This document shows, in pieces, positions 26,733 through 35,985 of a stretch of DNA of 57,933 bases. The position numbers and the translations under genes were made by a program. The notes under the pieces are model-generated. The model was not told the origin of the DNA and did not search any database. It saw only the letters and a list, made by a program, of their open reading frames with translations. Source of the stretch: Bradyrhizobium sp. STM 3843 (GTDB lineage: Bacteria > Pseudomonadota > Alphaproteobacteria > Rhizobiales > Xanthobacteraceae); contig NZ_CAFK01000193.1 of assembly GCF_000239815.1 (NCBI RefSeq), positions 1 to 57,933 on the forward strand. The letters run 5' to 3'. Position 1 is the first letter of the stretch. Each line of letters starts with the position of its first letter.

Positions 26733-27959
26733 ATGACGACGACCCATGCGCGGCGGCTTGCGATGCTGCTCGCAGCCACCACGCTCAGCCTTGCCGGCCA
26801 TGCTTTCGCCGACGACAAGATCGTCAAGATCGGCGTGCTCAACGACATGTCGAGCCTTTATGCCGATATCGGCGGTCCCAATTCGGTGGCCGCGATCAAC
26901 ATGGCGGTCGAGGATTCCGGGCTCAAGGCCAAGGGCTGGAGCATCGAAGTCCTCAGCGGCGACCACCAGAACAAGCCCGATGTCGGCGTCAACATCGCCC
27001 GGCAATGGATCGACAATCAGAAGGTCGACGTGATCGCGGACACGCCGAACTCTGGCGTCGCGCTCGCCGTCTCCAATCTCGTCAAAGAGAAGAACGCGGT
27101 GCTGCTCAACTCCGGTGCCGCGACCGCCGACCTCACCGGCAAGGCCTGCAACGCCAATACGATCTCCTACACCTACGATACCTATATGCTGGCCAACGGA
27201 ACCGGCAAGGCGCTGACCAAGGCCGGCGGCGACACCTGGTTCTTCCTGACCGCGGACTACGCGTTCGGCGCGGCGCTGGAGCGCGACACCACGGCCGTCG
27301 TCACGGCCAATGGCGGCAAGGTGCTCGGCAGCGTCAAGCATCCGATCAATTCCTCCGACTTCTCCTCCTTCCTCCTGCAGGCGCAATCGTCGAAGGCCAA
27401 GGTCGTCGGACTGGCCAATGCCGGCGGCGACACCACCAATGCGATCAAGCAGGCTTCCGAGTTCGGCATCGTTGCCGGCGGCCAGAAGCTCGCGGCCCTG
27501 CTGCTGTTCGTCACCGACGTGCATGCGCTGGGGCTGAAGGTCGCGCAGGGCCTCACTTTCACCGAGTCGTTCTATTGGGACCTCAATGATCAGACGCGCG
27601 CCTGGTCCAAGCGCTTCATGGAGGCCTCGCCCAAGCACACGATGCCGTCGATGACCGTCGCCGGCAACTACGCCGCTGTGCTGCATTACCTGAAGGCGCT
27701 CGAGGCACTCGGGGGCAATCCGCATGACGGTGCCAAGGTCGTCGCCAAGATGAAGGAGCTTCCGACCGACGATCCCTTGTTCGGCAAAGGCCCGCTGCGC
27801 GCCGACGGCCGCCGCCTGATCCCAGCCTATCTGTTCGAGGTCAAGAAGCCCGAGGAATCGAAATATCCGTGGGATTATTACAAGCTGGTCGCGACGATTG
27901 CGCCCGAGGATGCCGCCAAGCCCCTCGAGGCGAGCGACTGCCCGCTTGTGAAGAAATGA
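26733..27959 (+). CDS. ABC transporter substrate-binding protein (LivJ/HAAT type), orphan
   Basis: Encodes 408 residues: a Sec signal (ending AGHAFA) and a type I periplasmic binding fold of the branched-chain amino acid family. Signs are IVKIGVLNDMSSLYADIGGPNS, GDHQNKPDVG, DTPNSGVALAV and DYAFGAALERDTTAVV. It is clearly paralogous to the binding protein at 45401-46627, with similar blocks to the end (PTDDPLFGKG, YLFEVKKP). No permease or ATPase gene is adjacent, so it may feed the distant liv system or have its own partner elsewhere. A hairpin terminator follows. Confidence 0.9.
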   Translation: MTTTHARRLAMLLAATTLSLAGHAFADDKIVKIGVLNDMSSLYADIGGPNSVAAINMAVEDSGLKAKGWSIEVLSGDHQNKPDVGVNIARQWIDNQKVDVIADTPNSGVALAVSNLVKEKNAVLLNSGAATADLTGKACNANTISYTYDTYMLANGTGKALTKAGGDTWFFLTADYAFGAALERDTTAVVTANGGKVLGSVKHPINSSDFSSFLLQAQSSKAKVVGLANAGGDTTNAIKQASEFGIVAGGQKLAALLLFVTDVHALGLKVAQGLTFTESFYWDLNDQTRAWSKRFMEASPKHTMPSMTVAGNYAAVLHYLKALEALGGNPHDGAKVVAKMKELPTDDPLFGKGPLRADGRRLIPAYLFEVKKPEESKYPWDYYKLVATIAPEDAAKPLEASDCPLVKK

Positions 27960-28027
27960 AGGCGTATCATTTCTGTATGTTTCGCTCACATTGAGTTGGA
28001 AACTCTTGAAGCTGCGACAACACGCTT

Positions 28028-28062
28028 GCGAGGTTCGCATGCTAGCGAACCTCGCCGTTCCT
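28028..28062 (+). terminator. Rho-independent-type terminator
   Basis: Perfect 11-bp stem gcgaggttcgc (28028-28038) and gcgaacctcgc (28045-28055) around a six-base loop, followed by a T-rich run (cgttccttttcc). It is about 70 bp after the orphan binding-protein gene. Confidence 0.7.
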
Positions 28063-28177
28063 TTTCCCTGGAACCACGCATCCGCCGCGCCATCGATGAG
28101 CGCAGCACGACGGAGAAGCGCGGGCGATCAAGAGATAGTTACTGACTGATCCGCGACACACGCGAGCCCTCACGAGA

Positions 28178-28195
28178 ACGACACATCGCTGTCAC
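28178..28195 (+). promoter_or_regulatory. Weak Pho-box-like sequence
   Basis: ACGACAC-ATCG-CTGTCAC matches the Pho-box pattern CTGTCAY-N4-CTGTCAY at 11 of 14 positions; the right half is perfect. It lies 55 bp upstream of the phosphoesterase start codon, as expected for a PhoB-activated phosphatase gene. It is suggestive only. Confidence 0.35.
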
Positions 28196-28250
28196 TGACC
28201 GCGACTAAACGCCGCAACGCGACAGCATACGTTTTTTCGGGGCAATTCGA

Positions 28251-29933
28251 ATGAAAATCAGGCTTCTTTCCACGGTTGCAGCCTCCGCGCTCGCCGTGAC
28301 GATGGCGTATATGACTCCGGTCTCCGCGGATCAGGACGACCATGATCGTCAGCAGGCGCAGCATGGCGACACGGCGACCCCAATCAAGCATCTCGTGATC
28401 ATCTTCAACGAAAATCGCTCGTTCGACCACTACTTTGCGACCTATCCGAACGCCGGCAATCCGGCAGGAGAAATTCCCTTCAAGGCGAAGCCGCATACGC
28501 CTGAGGTCAATAACCTCGCCAGCGCCAATCTCCTGGTGAACAACCCGAACGCGACCAACACCGCCAACGGCACCGGCGCGACGGACCCGTTCCGTCTCGA
28601 CCGTACCCAGGCCAACACCCGCTCGCAGAACCACGCCTACACGCCTGAGCAGCAGGCCTATGACAACGGCAAGGCCGACCTGTTCCCGAAATTCACCGGT
28701 CGCGGCACGGCCGGCGGTGTCGGCGCGTTCGGCACCAACGGCCAAGTGATGGGCTATTTCGACGGCAACACCGTCACGGCGTTCTGGAACTACGCGCAGA
28801 ACTTTGCCATGAACGACAACGCCTATACCGACACCTATGGGCCGTCGACGCCTGGTGCGATCAACGTGATCTCCGGTCAGACCAACGGCGCACAGAACAT
28901 CGTCGGCTCGTCGTCTTCGATCGCGGACGGCCAAGGCGGCCTGAGCCTGATCGGCGACACCGATCCGGCCTATGATTCGTGCTCGAGCACGACGAGCACG
29001 GTCCTGATGACCGGTAAGAACATCGGCGACATGCTCAATGACGCGAAGATCACCTGGGGCAGCTTCATGGGCGGCTTCGACCTCGCGCTGAGCAATGCCA
29101 ATGGCACGACCGGCTGCGCACGCAGCACCTATGCGAGCAACGTGGCCAGCACCGTCACCGACTACGTCCCCCACCACGCCTGGTTCCAGTACTACAGGTC
29201 GACCGCCAACCCGACCCATGCGCGGCCGAGCTCGATGGCGGCAATCGGCCACACCTATAAGGCCGACGGCAAGACCGCCGATCCCGCCAACCACGCCTAC
29301 GACCTCGACGACTTCTATGCAGCGGTCTCGGCCGGCAACTTTCCCGCCGTGTCCTACATCAAGATGCCGGCCTATCAGGACGGTCATCCCGGCAACTCCG
29401 ATCCGCTCGACGAGCAGACCGGCAACGTCGATCTGATCAACTTCCTGCAGCAACGTCCGGACTGGAAGGACACCGCTGTCATCGTCACCTATGACGACTC
29501 CGACGGCTGGTACGACCACGCCTATGCGACGCCGACCAATGCCTCCTACGACTCCAGCGCCGACCAGGTCAACGGGCCCGGCCTGTGCGGCACCGGTCCG
29601 GCGACCCAGCCCCAGCCCAAGGGCCTCAACGGCAAGCCCGTGAACGGCCGCTGCGGTCCGGGCACCCGCGTTCCGTTCATCGTGATCTCGCCCTACGCCA
29701 AGCAGAACTACGTCAGCCACACCCGGATCTCGCAGGCGTCCGTGGTGCGCTTCATCGAGGACAACTGGTTGCACGGCCAGCGTCTCGGCGGAGGCTCGTT
29801 CGACGCCAGCGCCGGATCGATCATGGACCTGTTCGACTTCGACCGCGATCACGACGACGAGGCGAACAAGCTCTTCCTCGATCCGACCGCGGGCACCGTC
29901 ATCGTGAGCGCACCCGAAGGTCACCATCACTAA
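28251..29933 (+). CDS. Secreted phosphoesterase (phospholipase C / acid phosphatase AcpA family)
   Basis: Encodes 560 residues with a Sec signal (residues 1-26, ending PVSA). The phosphoesterase family (PF04185 type) signature is at the start of the mature part: HLVIIFNENRSFDHYFATYP, with the metal/nucleophile region. DNAYTDTYGPSTPGAINVISGQ and VIVTYDDSDGWYDH supply further metal ligands, and GTRVPFIVISPYAKQNYVSHT is also typical. The family includes non-specific phospholipases C and acid phosphatases. The histidine-rich tail (GHHH) is notable. The di-haem peroxidase gene starts 16 bp after the stop, so the two are co-transcribed. Confidence 0.9.
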   Translation: MKIRLLSTVAASALAVTMAYMTPVSADQDDHDRQQAQHGDTATPIKHLVIIFNENRSFDHYFATYPNAGNPAGEIPFKAKPHTPEVNNLASANLLVNNPNATNTANGTGATDPFRLDRTQANTRSQNHAYTPEQQAYDNGKADLFPKFTGRGTAGGVGAFGTNGQVMGYFDGNTVTAFWNYAQNFAMNDNAYTDTYGPSTPGAINVISGQTNGAQNIVGSSSSIADGQGGLSLIGDTDPAYDSCSSTTSTVLMTGKNIGDMLNDAKITWGSFMGGFDLALSNANGTTGCARSTYASNVASTVTDYVPHHAWFQYYRSTANPTHARPSSMAAIGHTYKADGKTADPANHAYDLDDFYAAVSAGNFPAVSYIKMPAYQDGHPGNSDPLDEQTGNVDLINFLQQRPDWKDTAVIVTYDDSDGWYDHAYATPTNASYDSSADQVNGPGLCGTGPATQPQPKGLNGKPVNGRCGPGTRVPFIVISPYAKQNYVSHTRISQASVVRFIEDNWLHGQRLGGGSFDASAGSIMDLFDFDRDHDDEANKLFLDPTAGTVIVSAPEGHHH

Positions 29934-29949
29934 GCGACCGAGCGGAGAT

Positions 29950-31281
29950 ATGAACGGTCGCATCTTTCAGCTCATCGGCGCCGGCCTGCTCTGCATGGCC
30001 GGCGCTGTCTTTGCGGATGAGAAGCAAGGAGAGGCCGGAGCCAATCCGAACCCGATCCACCTGATGCGTCCGCGCCCTGCCCCGCTCTCTGCCATGGCGC
30101 AGCTCGGTCGGCAGATCTTCCATGACGCCTCGCTATCCTCGTCGGGCAAGCTGTCATGCGCGTCCTGTCACAGTCCGAACCACGCCTATGGGCCGCCGAA
30201 CCACGGTCCGGTCATGCTCGGCGGCTCAACCCTGTCTCAACAGGGCGCGCGCGCTGTTCCTTCACTGACTTATCTCGAGCGTCAGCCGAATTTCAGCATT
30301 GGGCCCGACAAGGGTGACGACGAGACCATCGTCGACCTGGCGCAGATGGCGGCGACCGCGAAGCAGGCGCCACGCGCCAAGAAAATCGCGACGCAGACCG
30401 CGGCTTCAGCGGCGAACATCGTGCCGCAAGGCGGCCTGTTCTGGGACGGCCGCGCCGACACGCTGCAGGATCAGGCGCTGTTTCCGCTGCTGGACCGGCG
30501 TGAGATGGACGGCGGCAGTATTGAAACCGTGGCCGGCAAGCTCCGCCAGGCTTTCTATGCCAACAGCTTCGTCAGCCTGTTCGGGGCCAACATCTTCAGC
30601 AATCCACGTCTGCTGGTCTCCGAGGCGATGTTCGCCGTGGCACGCTACCAGCTCGAAGAGCCGAGTTTCCATCCCTACAGCAGCAAGTTCGATTACTGGT
30701 TGGAAGGCAAGGCACAGCTGAGCCCGAGCGAGTTGCGCGGCCTGCAATTGTTCAACGATCCGGACAAGGCCAATTGCGCCGGTTGCCATCCGTCGAGCCC
30801 TACTCGCGACGGCCTGCCTCCGCTGTTCACCGACCATCAGTACGAAGCGCTCGGTGCCCCGCGCAATGCTGCGCTGGCCGACAACCATGACCCCAACTAT
30901 TTTGATCTCGGCGCCTGCGGTCCGCAACGCACCGACATCGCCGACCAGACGCAGTATTGCGGCATGTTCAAGACGCCGACCTTGCGCAACGCGGCGACCC
31001 GACGCGCGTTCTTCCACAACGGCGTGTTCCACAGCCTGCAGCAGGTGCTCGATTTCTATAACTTCCGCGACACAAGTCCGGAGAAGATCTATCCGCGCAG
31101 CGCGGACGGCACCGTGCAGAAATACGATGACCTGCCCGCCAAGTATCACGCCAATGTCGATGTCAGCGATCCGCCATTCGATCGCAAGCTGGGCGAGACT
31201 CCTGCGATGACGGAAGAGGACGAAGCCGACATCATCGCGTTCCTGAACACATTGACCGACGGCTACCAGCCGAAGCCTTGA
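29950..31281 (+). CDS. Di-haem cytochrome c peroxidase / MauG-like protein
   Basis: Encodes 443 residues with a Sec signal (cleavage near VFA). Two haem c sites, CASCH (C70, C73, H74) and CAGCH (C276, C279, H280), are in the spacing of bacterial cytochrome c peroxidases and MauG proteins. FYNFRDTSPEKIYP and MFKTPTLRNAATRRAFFHNGVF, with a candidate axial methionine, follow. Family members reduce peroxide or oxidise protein partners in the periplasm. Its place directly behind a secreted phosphoesterase suggests a linked periplasmic function that is not obvious. Confidence 0.9.
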   Translation: MNGRIFQLIGAGLLCMAGAVFADEKQGEAGANPNPIHLMRPRPAPLSAMAQLGRQIFHDASLSSSGKLSCASCHSPNHAYGPPNHGPVMLGGSTLSQQGARAVPSLTYLERQPNFSIGPDKGDDETIVDLAQMAATAKQAPRAKKIATQTAASAANIVPQGGLFWDGRADTLQDQALFPLLDRREMDGGSIETVAGKLRQAFYANSFVSLFGANIFSNPRLLVSEAMFAVARYQLEEPSFHPYSSKFDYWLEGKAQLSPSELRGLQLFNDPDKANCAGCHPSSPTRDGLPPLFTDHQYEALGAPRNAALADNHDPNYFDLGACGPQRTDIADQTQYCGMFKTPTLRNAATRRAFFHNGVFHSLQQVLDFYNFRDTSPEKIYPRSADGTVQKYDDLPAKYHANVDVSDPPFDRKLGETPAMTEEDEADIIAFLNTLTDGYQPKP

Positions 31282-31326
31282 GCTGTGTTCGACACCGAGG
31301 CGCGGGCAAGCTCCGCCAACTTGTGC

Positions 31327-32694
31327 CTATGACGGACGCTTGCGCTTGTGCGCGAATGGATTGGCCTTCTCGCGCAGGGTGATGCGCACCGGCGTGCCCG
31401 GCAGCTCGAAAATCTCCCGCAGCGAGTTGGTGAGATAGCGCAGATAGGATTGCGGGATGGCGTCCGCACGCGAGCAGAACAGCACGAAGCTCGGCGGCCG
31501 CGCCTTGGTCTGGGTGATGTAGTTCAGCTTCAGCCGCCGGCCCGAGACGGCCGGGGGCGGATTGGCGGCAATCGCCTGCTCGAACCAGCGATTGAGCGCC
31601 GAGGTCGGCACGCGCTTGTTCCAGACAGCATAGGCCTTGACGATGGCTTCCATCAGCCGGTCGATGCCTTCGCCCATCAGGCCCGACACGGCCACGATCG
31701 GCACGCCGGAAACCTGCGGCAGCCAATGATCGGCATCGCTGCGCAAGGCGGAGATCTGACCGGGCTTGCCGTCCATCAGGTCCCATTTGTTGACCGCGAT
31801 CACCAGCGCGCGGCCCTCGCGCTCGATCAGGTCGGCGATGCGCAGATCCTGCTCCTCGAAGCGGTTCTGCGCATCCATCATCAGGACGACGACCTCGGCG
31901 AAGCGCACCGCGCGCAGCGCATCCGCCACCGACAGCTTCTCCAGCTTCTCCTCGATGCGCGAGCGGCGCCGCAGCCCCGCGGTGTCGAAGATGCGGAAGC
32001 CACGGCCCTTCCAGTCGATCTCGACCGCGATGGAATCGCGGGTGGTGCCGGCCTCCGGGCTGGTGAGCAGCCGCTCCTCGCCGAGCAGATGATTGATCAG
32101 CGTCGATTTGCCGGCATTGGGACGGCCGACGATGGCGACGCGGATCGGCCGTCCCGCGCGCTCCTCGTCGGTCTCCTCGCGCTCGTCCTCGTCGTCAGGC
32201 TCGGTCGGCACCAGCTCGCTCACGGCGTCATAGAGCTCGCCCATGCCCTCGCCATGCTCGGCCGAGATCTGAATCGGATCACCGAGGCCGAGCGCATACG
32301 ACTCCATCGCGCCGAGCTCGCCATGCTTGCCCTCGCTCTTGTTGGCGAGCAGCAGCACCGGCTTGTTGGCGCGGCGGGCGAAATCGGCGAAGGCGCGATC
32401 AGTCGGGGTCAGGCCGACGCGGGCGTCGATGACGAAGAACAGCGCGTCCGCCAGCTTGATCGCGGTCTCCGTCTGCTCCTGCATGCGCGCCGTCAGCGAG
32501 CCCTTGACGCCTTCGTCCAGGCCCGCGGTATCGATCACCGTGAAGGCGAGATCGCCGAGATGCGCCTCGCCCTCGCGGCGATCACGCGTGACGCCGGGCA
32601 GGTCGTCGACCAGCGCCAGCTTCTGCCCAACCAGGCGATTGAACAGGGTCGACTTGCCGACATTGGGCCGGCCGATAATGGCGATCGTGAACAT
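31327..32694 (-). CDS. der: GTPase Der (EngA), ribosome assembly
   Basis: Encodes 455 residues from the ATG at 32694 (the frame extends 12 codons upstream, but the family starts [16 protein letters not shown]). It has two tandem G domains: the first with [17 protein letters not shown] and NKSE, the second with [18 protein letters not shown] and NKWD, and a C-terminal KH-like domain. Der is essential for 50S ribosome maturation. The acidic linker ([14 protein letters not shown]) between the domains is longer than in E. coli. It is last in the minus-strand run YfgM-like, lipoprotein, der. Confidence 0.97.
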   Translation of the reverse strand: MFTIAIIGRPNVGKSTLFNRLVGQKLALVDDLPGVTRDRREGEAHLGDLAFTVIDTAGLDEGVKGSLTARMQEQTETAIKLADALFFVIDARVGLTPTDRAFADFARRANKPVLLLANKSEGKHGELGAMESYALGLGDPIQISAEHGEGMGELYDAVSELVPTEPDDEDEREETDEERAGRPIRVAIVGRPNAGKSTLINHLLGEERLLTSPEAGTTRDSIAVEIDWKGRGFRIFDTAGLRRRSRIEEKLEKLSVADALRAVRFAEVVVLMMDAQNRFEEQDLRIADLIEREGRALVIAVNKWDLMDGKPGQISALRSDADHWLPQVSGVPIVAVSGLMGEGIDRLMEAIVKAYAVWNKRVPTSALNRWFEQAIAANPPPAVSGRRLKLNYITQTKARPPSFVLFCSRADAIPQSYLRYLTNSLREIFELPGTPVRITLREKANPFAHKRKRPS

Positions 32695-32789
32695 GGTGAT
32701 CCAATGCGCGTCCAGCGCGTCCAGGCGCAAGCTCTAGCGCATTCGGCCGGAAAACCGAAACAGCGGGCAGGAAAGCTTCGCGAATTGAA

Positions 32790-33332
32790 TTAACGGCCGA
32801 AGGAGCCGCTCGGCATCGGCGCCGGGAAACCTGCGCCGGACGTGCTGGACTGCTGCGGCTGAGTGGTCGTGGTGTCGTCCGGCGGCGGCGCGGTGGTGCG
32901 GCGGCGGGCGATCTTCTTCGGCTTGGGCGCGGGAGGAACGGCCGCGGCGCCCTCCTCGACCGCGGCGGCCTCGCCGTCCTGCGGCGGCTGCTCGGCGGCC
33001 GGCGCCGCAGCGGCCTGCTTGCCCTTCTTGCCCTTCTTTCCCTTGGGCTCCTCGGCGGGCGGAGGCACGGGCTGGGCTGCGGCCGCCGCCTGGGCCGCCG
33101 CATCGTCCTGCTGCTGAGCGCCCTTGTAGAGATCCTTGGGGACGCCCTGTTCGAGCCCGGGCACGCCCTCCGGAAACACCGGCTTGCGGTCACCCGGCAG
33201 CTTCTTCTTGGTGTCGAGGAAGTCGAGCAGATCGCTCGGATCGAAACTGCTCAAGCCGCCGGCGCAGCCGCCGAGAAGCCCCGACAGCGCGATCAGGACC
33301 GTAGCAGCAATCAGGCGTTGGTGGCGGCGCAT
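32790..33332 (-). CDS. Pro/Ala-rich lipoprotein in the bamB position
   Basis: About 180 residues from the ATG at 33332. Lipobox LLGGC is followed by a conserved-looking segment (SFDPSDLLDFLDTKKKLPGD, EGVPGLEQGVPKDLYKG). After it come a long low-complexity region rich in Ala, Pro, Glu and Lys, and a Thr/Gln/Ser end. No fold is predicted for the second half. It sits between the YfgM-like gene and der, where E. coli has bamB (beta-propeller lipoprotein); this protein has no propeller. It may be an outer-membrane assembly accessory or simply a spacer lipoprotein; the function is unknown. Confidence 0.75.
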   Translation of the reverse strand: MRRHQRLIAATVLIALSGLLGGCAGGLSSFDPSDLLDFLDTKKKLPGDRKPVFPEGVPGLEQGVPKDLYKGAQQQDDAAAQAAAAAQPVPPPAEEPKGKKGKKGKQAAAAPAAEQPPQDGEAAAVEEGAAAVPPAPKPKKIARRRTTAPPPDDTTTTQPQQSSTSGAGFPAPMPSGSFGR

Positions 33333-33374
33333 GGTCGGTCCCCCCGTCAAACGTGAAGTCTTGCCGTCAGCGCT

Positions 33375-34028
33375 TCAGCTTTTCGCCACCGGCGGCAGCA
33401 AAGCCTGCAGCGCTTCCGCACGCGAGCGCAGGCCCGGCGGCGTCTCGCCGTCCAGCGCGATCATGTCGAGCCACTGCCGTGCCGCAGCCGCGTCATTGGC
33501 GTGCCAGGCGGACAAGGCCAATAGCTCCCGGGCCGCATGGCGGAAGGCGGCGCCGGGCCCGGCTTCGCCCTCCAGGCGCTGCTTGATGTCCTGGTAGCCA
33601 GCGGTATCGACGAGCAGGCCAGCGGCGCGCAGGCGCGCCAGGGCCTGCTGTCCGGCGCCAATGCTGCGATCGGCTGCCAGCTCGTCATAGAGCTTCACCG
33701 CGGCCTGCTTGTCGCGGGTTGCGACCTCGGCCGCCTGCCGGAACCGGGCCAGCATGCGATAGCCGGCAGGCGCCCTGGCGGCCAGGTCGGCAAAAGCCTT
33801 CTCCGCCTCGGCATGCTTGCCCTGGTCGGACAGCTCGACCGCCTTGTTGAAGGCGGAGCCGGCTTCAGCCGCCTTTTGGCCCTCGACATATTGATAGGCA
33901 CGCCAGCCGCCGACGGCAGCGATGATCAGGAGCGCGACCGCAATGATGAATAACGAATAGCGGTCCCACAGCCGCTTGAGCTGATCGCGGCGGACCTCCT
34001 CGTCGACTTCATCAAAGAATTCAGACAC
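33375..34028 (-). CDS. YfgM-like TPR protein
   Basis: Encodes 217 residues. A short cytoplasmic start (MSEFFDEVDEEVRRDQLKRLWDRY) and one membrane span (SLFIIAVALLIIAAVGGW) precede periplasmic helical repeats. It matches the YfgM/ancillary SecYEG-translocon subunit family (often annotated as tetratricopeptide proteins), which helps outer-membrane protein biogenesis. Gene order YfgM-like, lipoprotein, der mirrors yfgM-bamB-der in E. coli. Confidence 0.85.
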   Translation of the reverse strand: MSEFFDEVDEEVRRDQLKRLWDRYSLFIIAVALLIIAAVGGWRAYQYVEGQKAAEAGSAFNKAVELSDQGKHAEAEKAFADLAARAPAGYRMLARFRQAAEVATRDKQAAVKLYDELAADRSIGAGQQALARLRAAGLLVDTAGYQDIKQRLEGEAGPGAAFRHAARELLALSAWHANDAAAARQWLDMIALDGETPPGLRSRAEALQALLPPVAKS

Positions 34029-34339
34029 TTAACGATATCCCATGATATCTGCTGTGAGCCGCTTCAGGCGCGGTATCAGGTGCCGGCAAGCGCCCGACCC
34101 CGATATGCGGCGCGGATAGCGCGCCGATATGGCGGAGGCAAGGCCGGCCTCGCGGAATCAAGAGCTTAATACCGGCCGCTTCGGTCCCGCCGGAACGCGG
34201 CTATCATGCCACCACGGCTTCGCGCAACTGCCTTTCTGATGACCCTGCTCCTGGATCGCCCGGCAAGGGCCAAAGGCTCCTCTTCGAGGCTTGGCTTTCT
34301 CGTCCTGGTTCTCAACTCCCGGTTCTCAGCTCTTGGTTC
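34029..34339. other. Intergenic region between panB and the YfgM-like gene
   Basis: About 310 bp without a supported gene. The right end of panB runs into a tandem 14-bp repeat. Near 34029-34060 an inverted pair gatatc/gatatc may be part of the leftward promoter of the YfgM-der run. Nothing else is recognised. Confidence 0.5.
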
Positions 34340-34350
34340 TCAGGTCTTGG
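34307..34350. repeat. Tandem 14-bp repeat, three units
   Basis: Three head-to-tail units starting ggttctca (34307, 34321, 34335), each 14 bp with minor changes in the second half. The panB stop codon (34340-34342, minus strand) lies in the third unit, so the repeat array begins inside the gene's end. Confidence 0.7.
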
Positions 34351-35164
34351 CCTTCATCTCGTAGACATGTTCGGCGGCCGGAAACGCGCGCGAGCGGACA
34401 TCCGCCGCATAGGCCGCAACGGCCTCCTCGATTGCGGGTCCCAGGTTGCCATAGCGGCGGACGAATTTCGGCACCTTCGGAGACAATCCGAGCATGTCTT
34501 CCAGCACCAGCACCTGGCCGTCGCAGGCGGCGCTGGCGCCGATGCCGATGGTCGGAATGGCGACGGCTTGCGTGATCTTGCGCGCCAGCGGCTCGGCGAC
34601 GGCCTCGATCACCATCGAGAAGGCGCCGGCTTCCGCGATCGCGCGCGCGTCGTTCTCGATCGGAGCCCAGCTTTCCGCCTCACGCCCCTGTGCGCGGAAG
34701 CTGCCGAGCGTGTTGATCGATTGGGGAGTGAGGCCGATGTGCCCCATCACCGGAATGCCGCGCTCGGTCAGAAAGCGCACCGTCTCGGCCATCCGCACGC
34801 CGCCCTCGAGCTTGACCGCGCCGCATTGGGTCTCCTTCAGGATTCTCGCAGCCGAATGAAACGCCTGCTCCTTGCCGGCCTCATAGGAGCCGAACGGCAT
34901 ATCCACCACGACCAGTGCCTGACGGGAGCCGCGCATGACCGCGCTCCCCTGCAGGACCATCATGTCGAGCGTGACCGGCACCGTGGTCTCGAACCCGTGC
35001 ATCACGTTGCCGAGCGAATCCCCGACCAGGATCACGTCGCAATGCCGATCGACCATTGCCGCCGTGTGGGCATGGTAGGAGGTGAGCATGACGATCGGCT
35101 CACCGCCCTTTCGGGCACGGATATCAGGAGCCGTCTTGCGCCTGATCGTCGATTGAACGGACAT
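34340..35164 (-). CDS. panB: 3-methyl-2-oxobutanoate hydroxymethyltransferase
   Basis: Encodes 274 residues. PanB adds a hydroxymethyl group from methylene-THF to alpha-ketoisovalerate to give ketopantoate, for CoA synthesis. Motifs are the [12 protein letters not shown] start, [27 protein letters not shown] and VKLEGG, with the catalytic lysine/glutamate region [11 protein letters not shown]. panC is not adjacent. NnrU ends 2 bp upstream on the same strand, so the two form an operon. Confidence 0.96.
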   Translation of the reverse strand: MSVQSTIRRKTAPDIRARKGGEPIVMLTSYHAHTAAMVDRHCDVILVGDSLGNVMHGFETTVPVTLDMMVLQGSAVMRGSRQALVVVDMPFGSYEAGKEQAFHSAARILKETQCGAVKLEGGVRMAETVRFLTERGIPVMGHIGLTPQSINTLGSFRAQGREAESWAPIENDARAIAEAGAFSMVIEAVAEPLARKITQAVAIPTIGIGASAACDGQVLVLEDMLGLSPKVPKFVRRYGNLGPAIEEAVAAYAADVRSRAFPAAEHVYEMKAKT

Positions 35165-35166
35165 CG

Positions 35167-35751
35167 TCAGCTCCCCATCACAGGAATGCCAAGCACGACC
35201 GGGTGGAAGGCGAAGGCCAGCGCCAGATAGGCGATGACGCCGACCACAATCGCAATCAGGTCGTTGCCGATGCCGCCGACCGGAATCGGCGGAGCGCCGG
35301 GGTCAGTACGCCGCTTCAGCGAGATGCGATCATAGACCGCCCAGGCCAGGATGGAACCGAACAGGATGATGCCGCCGAGATCGCCATTGGCAAGCAGATG
35401 GCCGAACGCCCACAGCTTCACGCCGGCAAGCATCGGATGCTTCACCGCCGTGTAGATGCGGCCGCGGAGATAGGCCGCGACCACCAGGATGACGGCCGGC
35501 AGCATCAGGGCGATGTTGATGTGCTTCAGAAATTTCGGAGGATCCCATACGGCCCGGAACTCGTCGGCGCGATAATGGGCAAAGCCCCAGACAATCAGGG
35601 CGAGGCCGGCGAGCGCGACCAGGCTGTAGACGATCTTGTAGGTCCCCTCGCCCATCGATGCGATGGCGCGTGCCCGCGCCTCGCGCCTGCTCGTGAAAAC
35701 ATGCGCTCCAAGAAAGAGCACCAGCCCCACCACCATCAGCAGAAGTCCCAC
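35167..35751 (-). CDS. nnrU: NnrU family membrane protein
   Basis: Encodes 194 residues with about six membrane spans (for example [38 protein letters not shown]). The family motif [22 protein letters not shown] is clear. NnrU was described with nitrite/nitric oxide reduction genes, and members resemble isoprenylcysteine methyltransferase-type membrane folds. No denitrification genes are nearby here. It is upstream of, and nearly abutting, panB. Confidence 0.85.
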   Translation of the reverse strand: MGLLLMVVGLVLFLGAHVFTSRREARARAIASMGEGTYKIVYSLVALAGLALIVWGFAHYRADEFRAVWDPPKFLKHINIALMLPAVILVVAAYLRGRIYTAVKHPMLAGVKLWAFGHLLANGDLGGIILFGSILAWAVYDRISLKRRTDPGAPPIPVGGIGNDLIAIVVGVIAYLALAFAFHPVVLGIPVMGS

Positions 35752-35843
35752 GACACGCTCCCCTTCACACGCTGCGACGGAACCGAGGTATCATTTTGGA
35801 GGGCGGGCTCGCAATGCGGCAAGGCGTGGTTCAGCCAAGCCCC

Positions 35844-35956
35844 GTCATTCCGGGGCGCGCCGTAGGCGCGAACCCGGAATCCCGATGTTGTTACAATGAA
35901 TCCAAACCGATCTCGGGATTCCCGGTTCGCACGCGTTCCGTGCGCCCCGGAATGAC
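35844..35956. repeat. Palindromic repeat B2 (15-bp perfect inverted ends)
   Basis: 113 bp beginning gtcattccggggcgc and ending gcgccccggaatgac. An inner inverted pair (aacccggaatcccga and tcgggattcccggtt) makes a nested hairpin. Same family as copies at 22052 and 39738. It lies between the NnrU gene and the TonB-like gene. Confidence 0.85.
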
Positions 35957-35985
35957 GAAGTGTGGGGTGGCCGCGCGCGTGTGCG

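Noticed and set aside
28170..29963. 597-residue minus-strand frame opposite the phosphoesterase
   Set aside because: Antisense shadow with low-complexity valine/glycine/arginine composition.
34307..34350. Tandem repeat as a possible CRISPR array
   Set aside because: Units are 14 bp, contiguous without spacers, and no cas genes are nearby.
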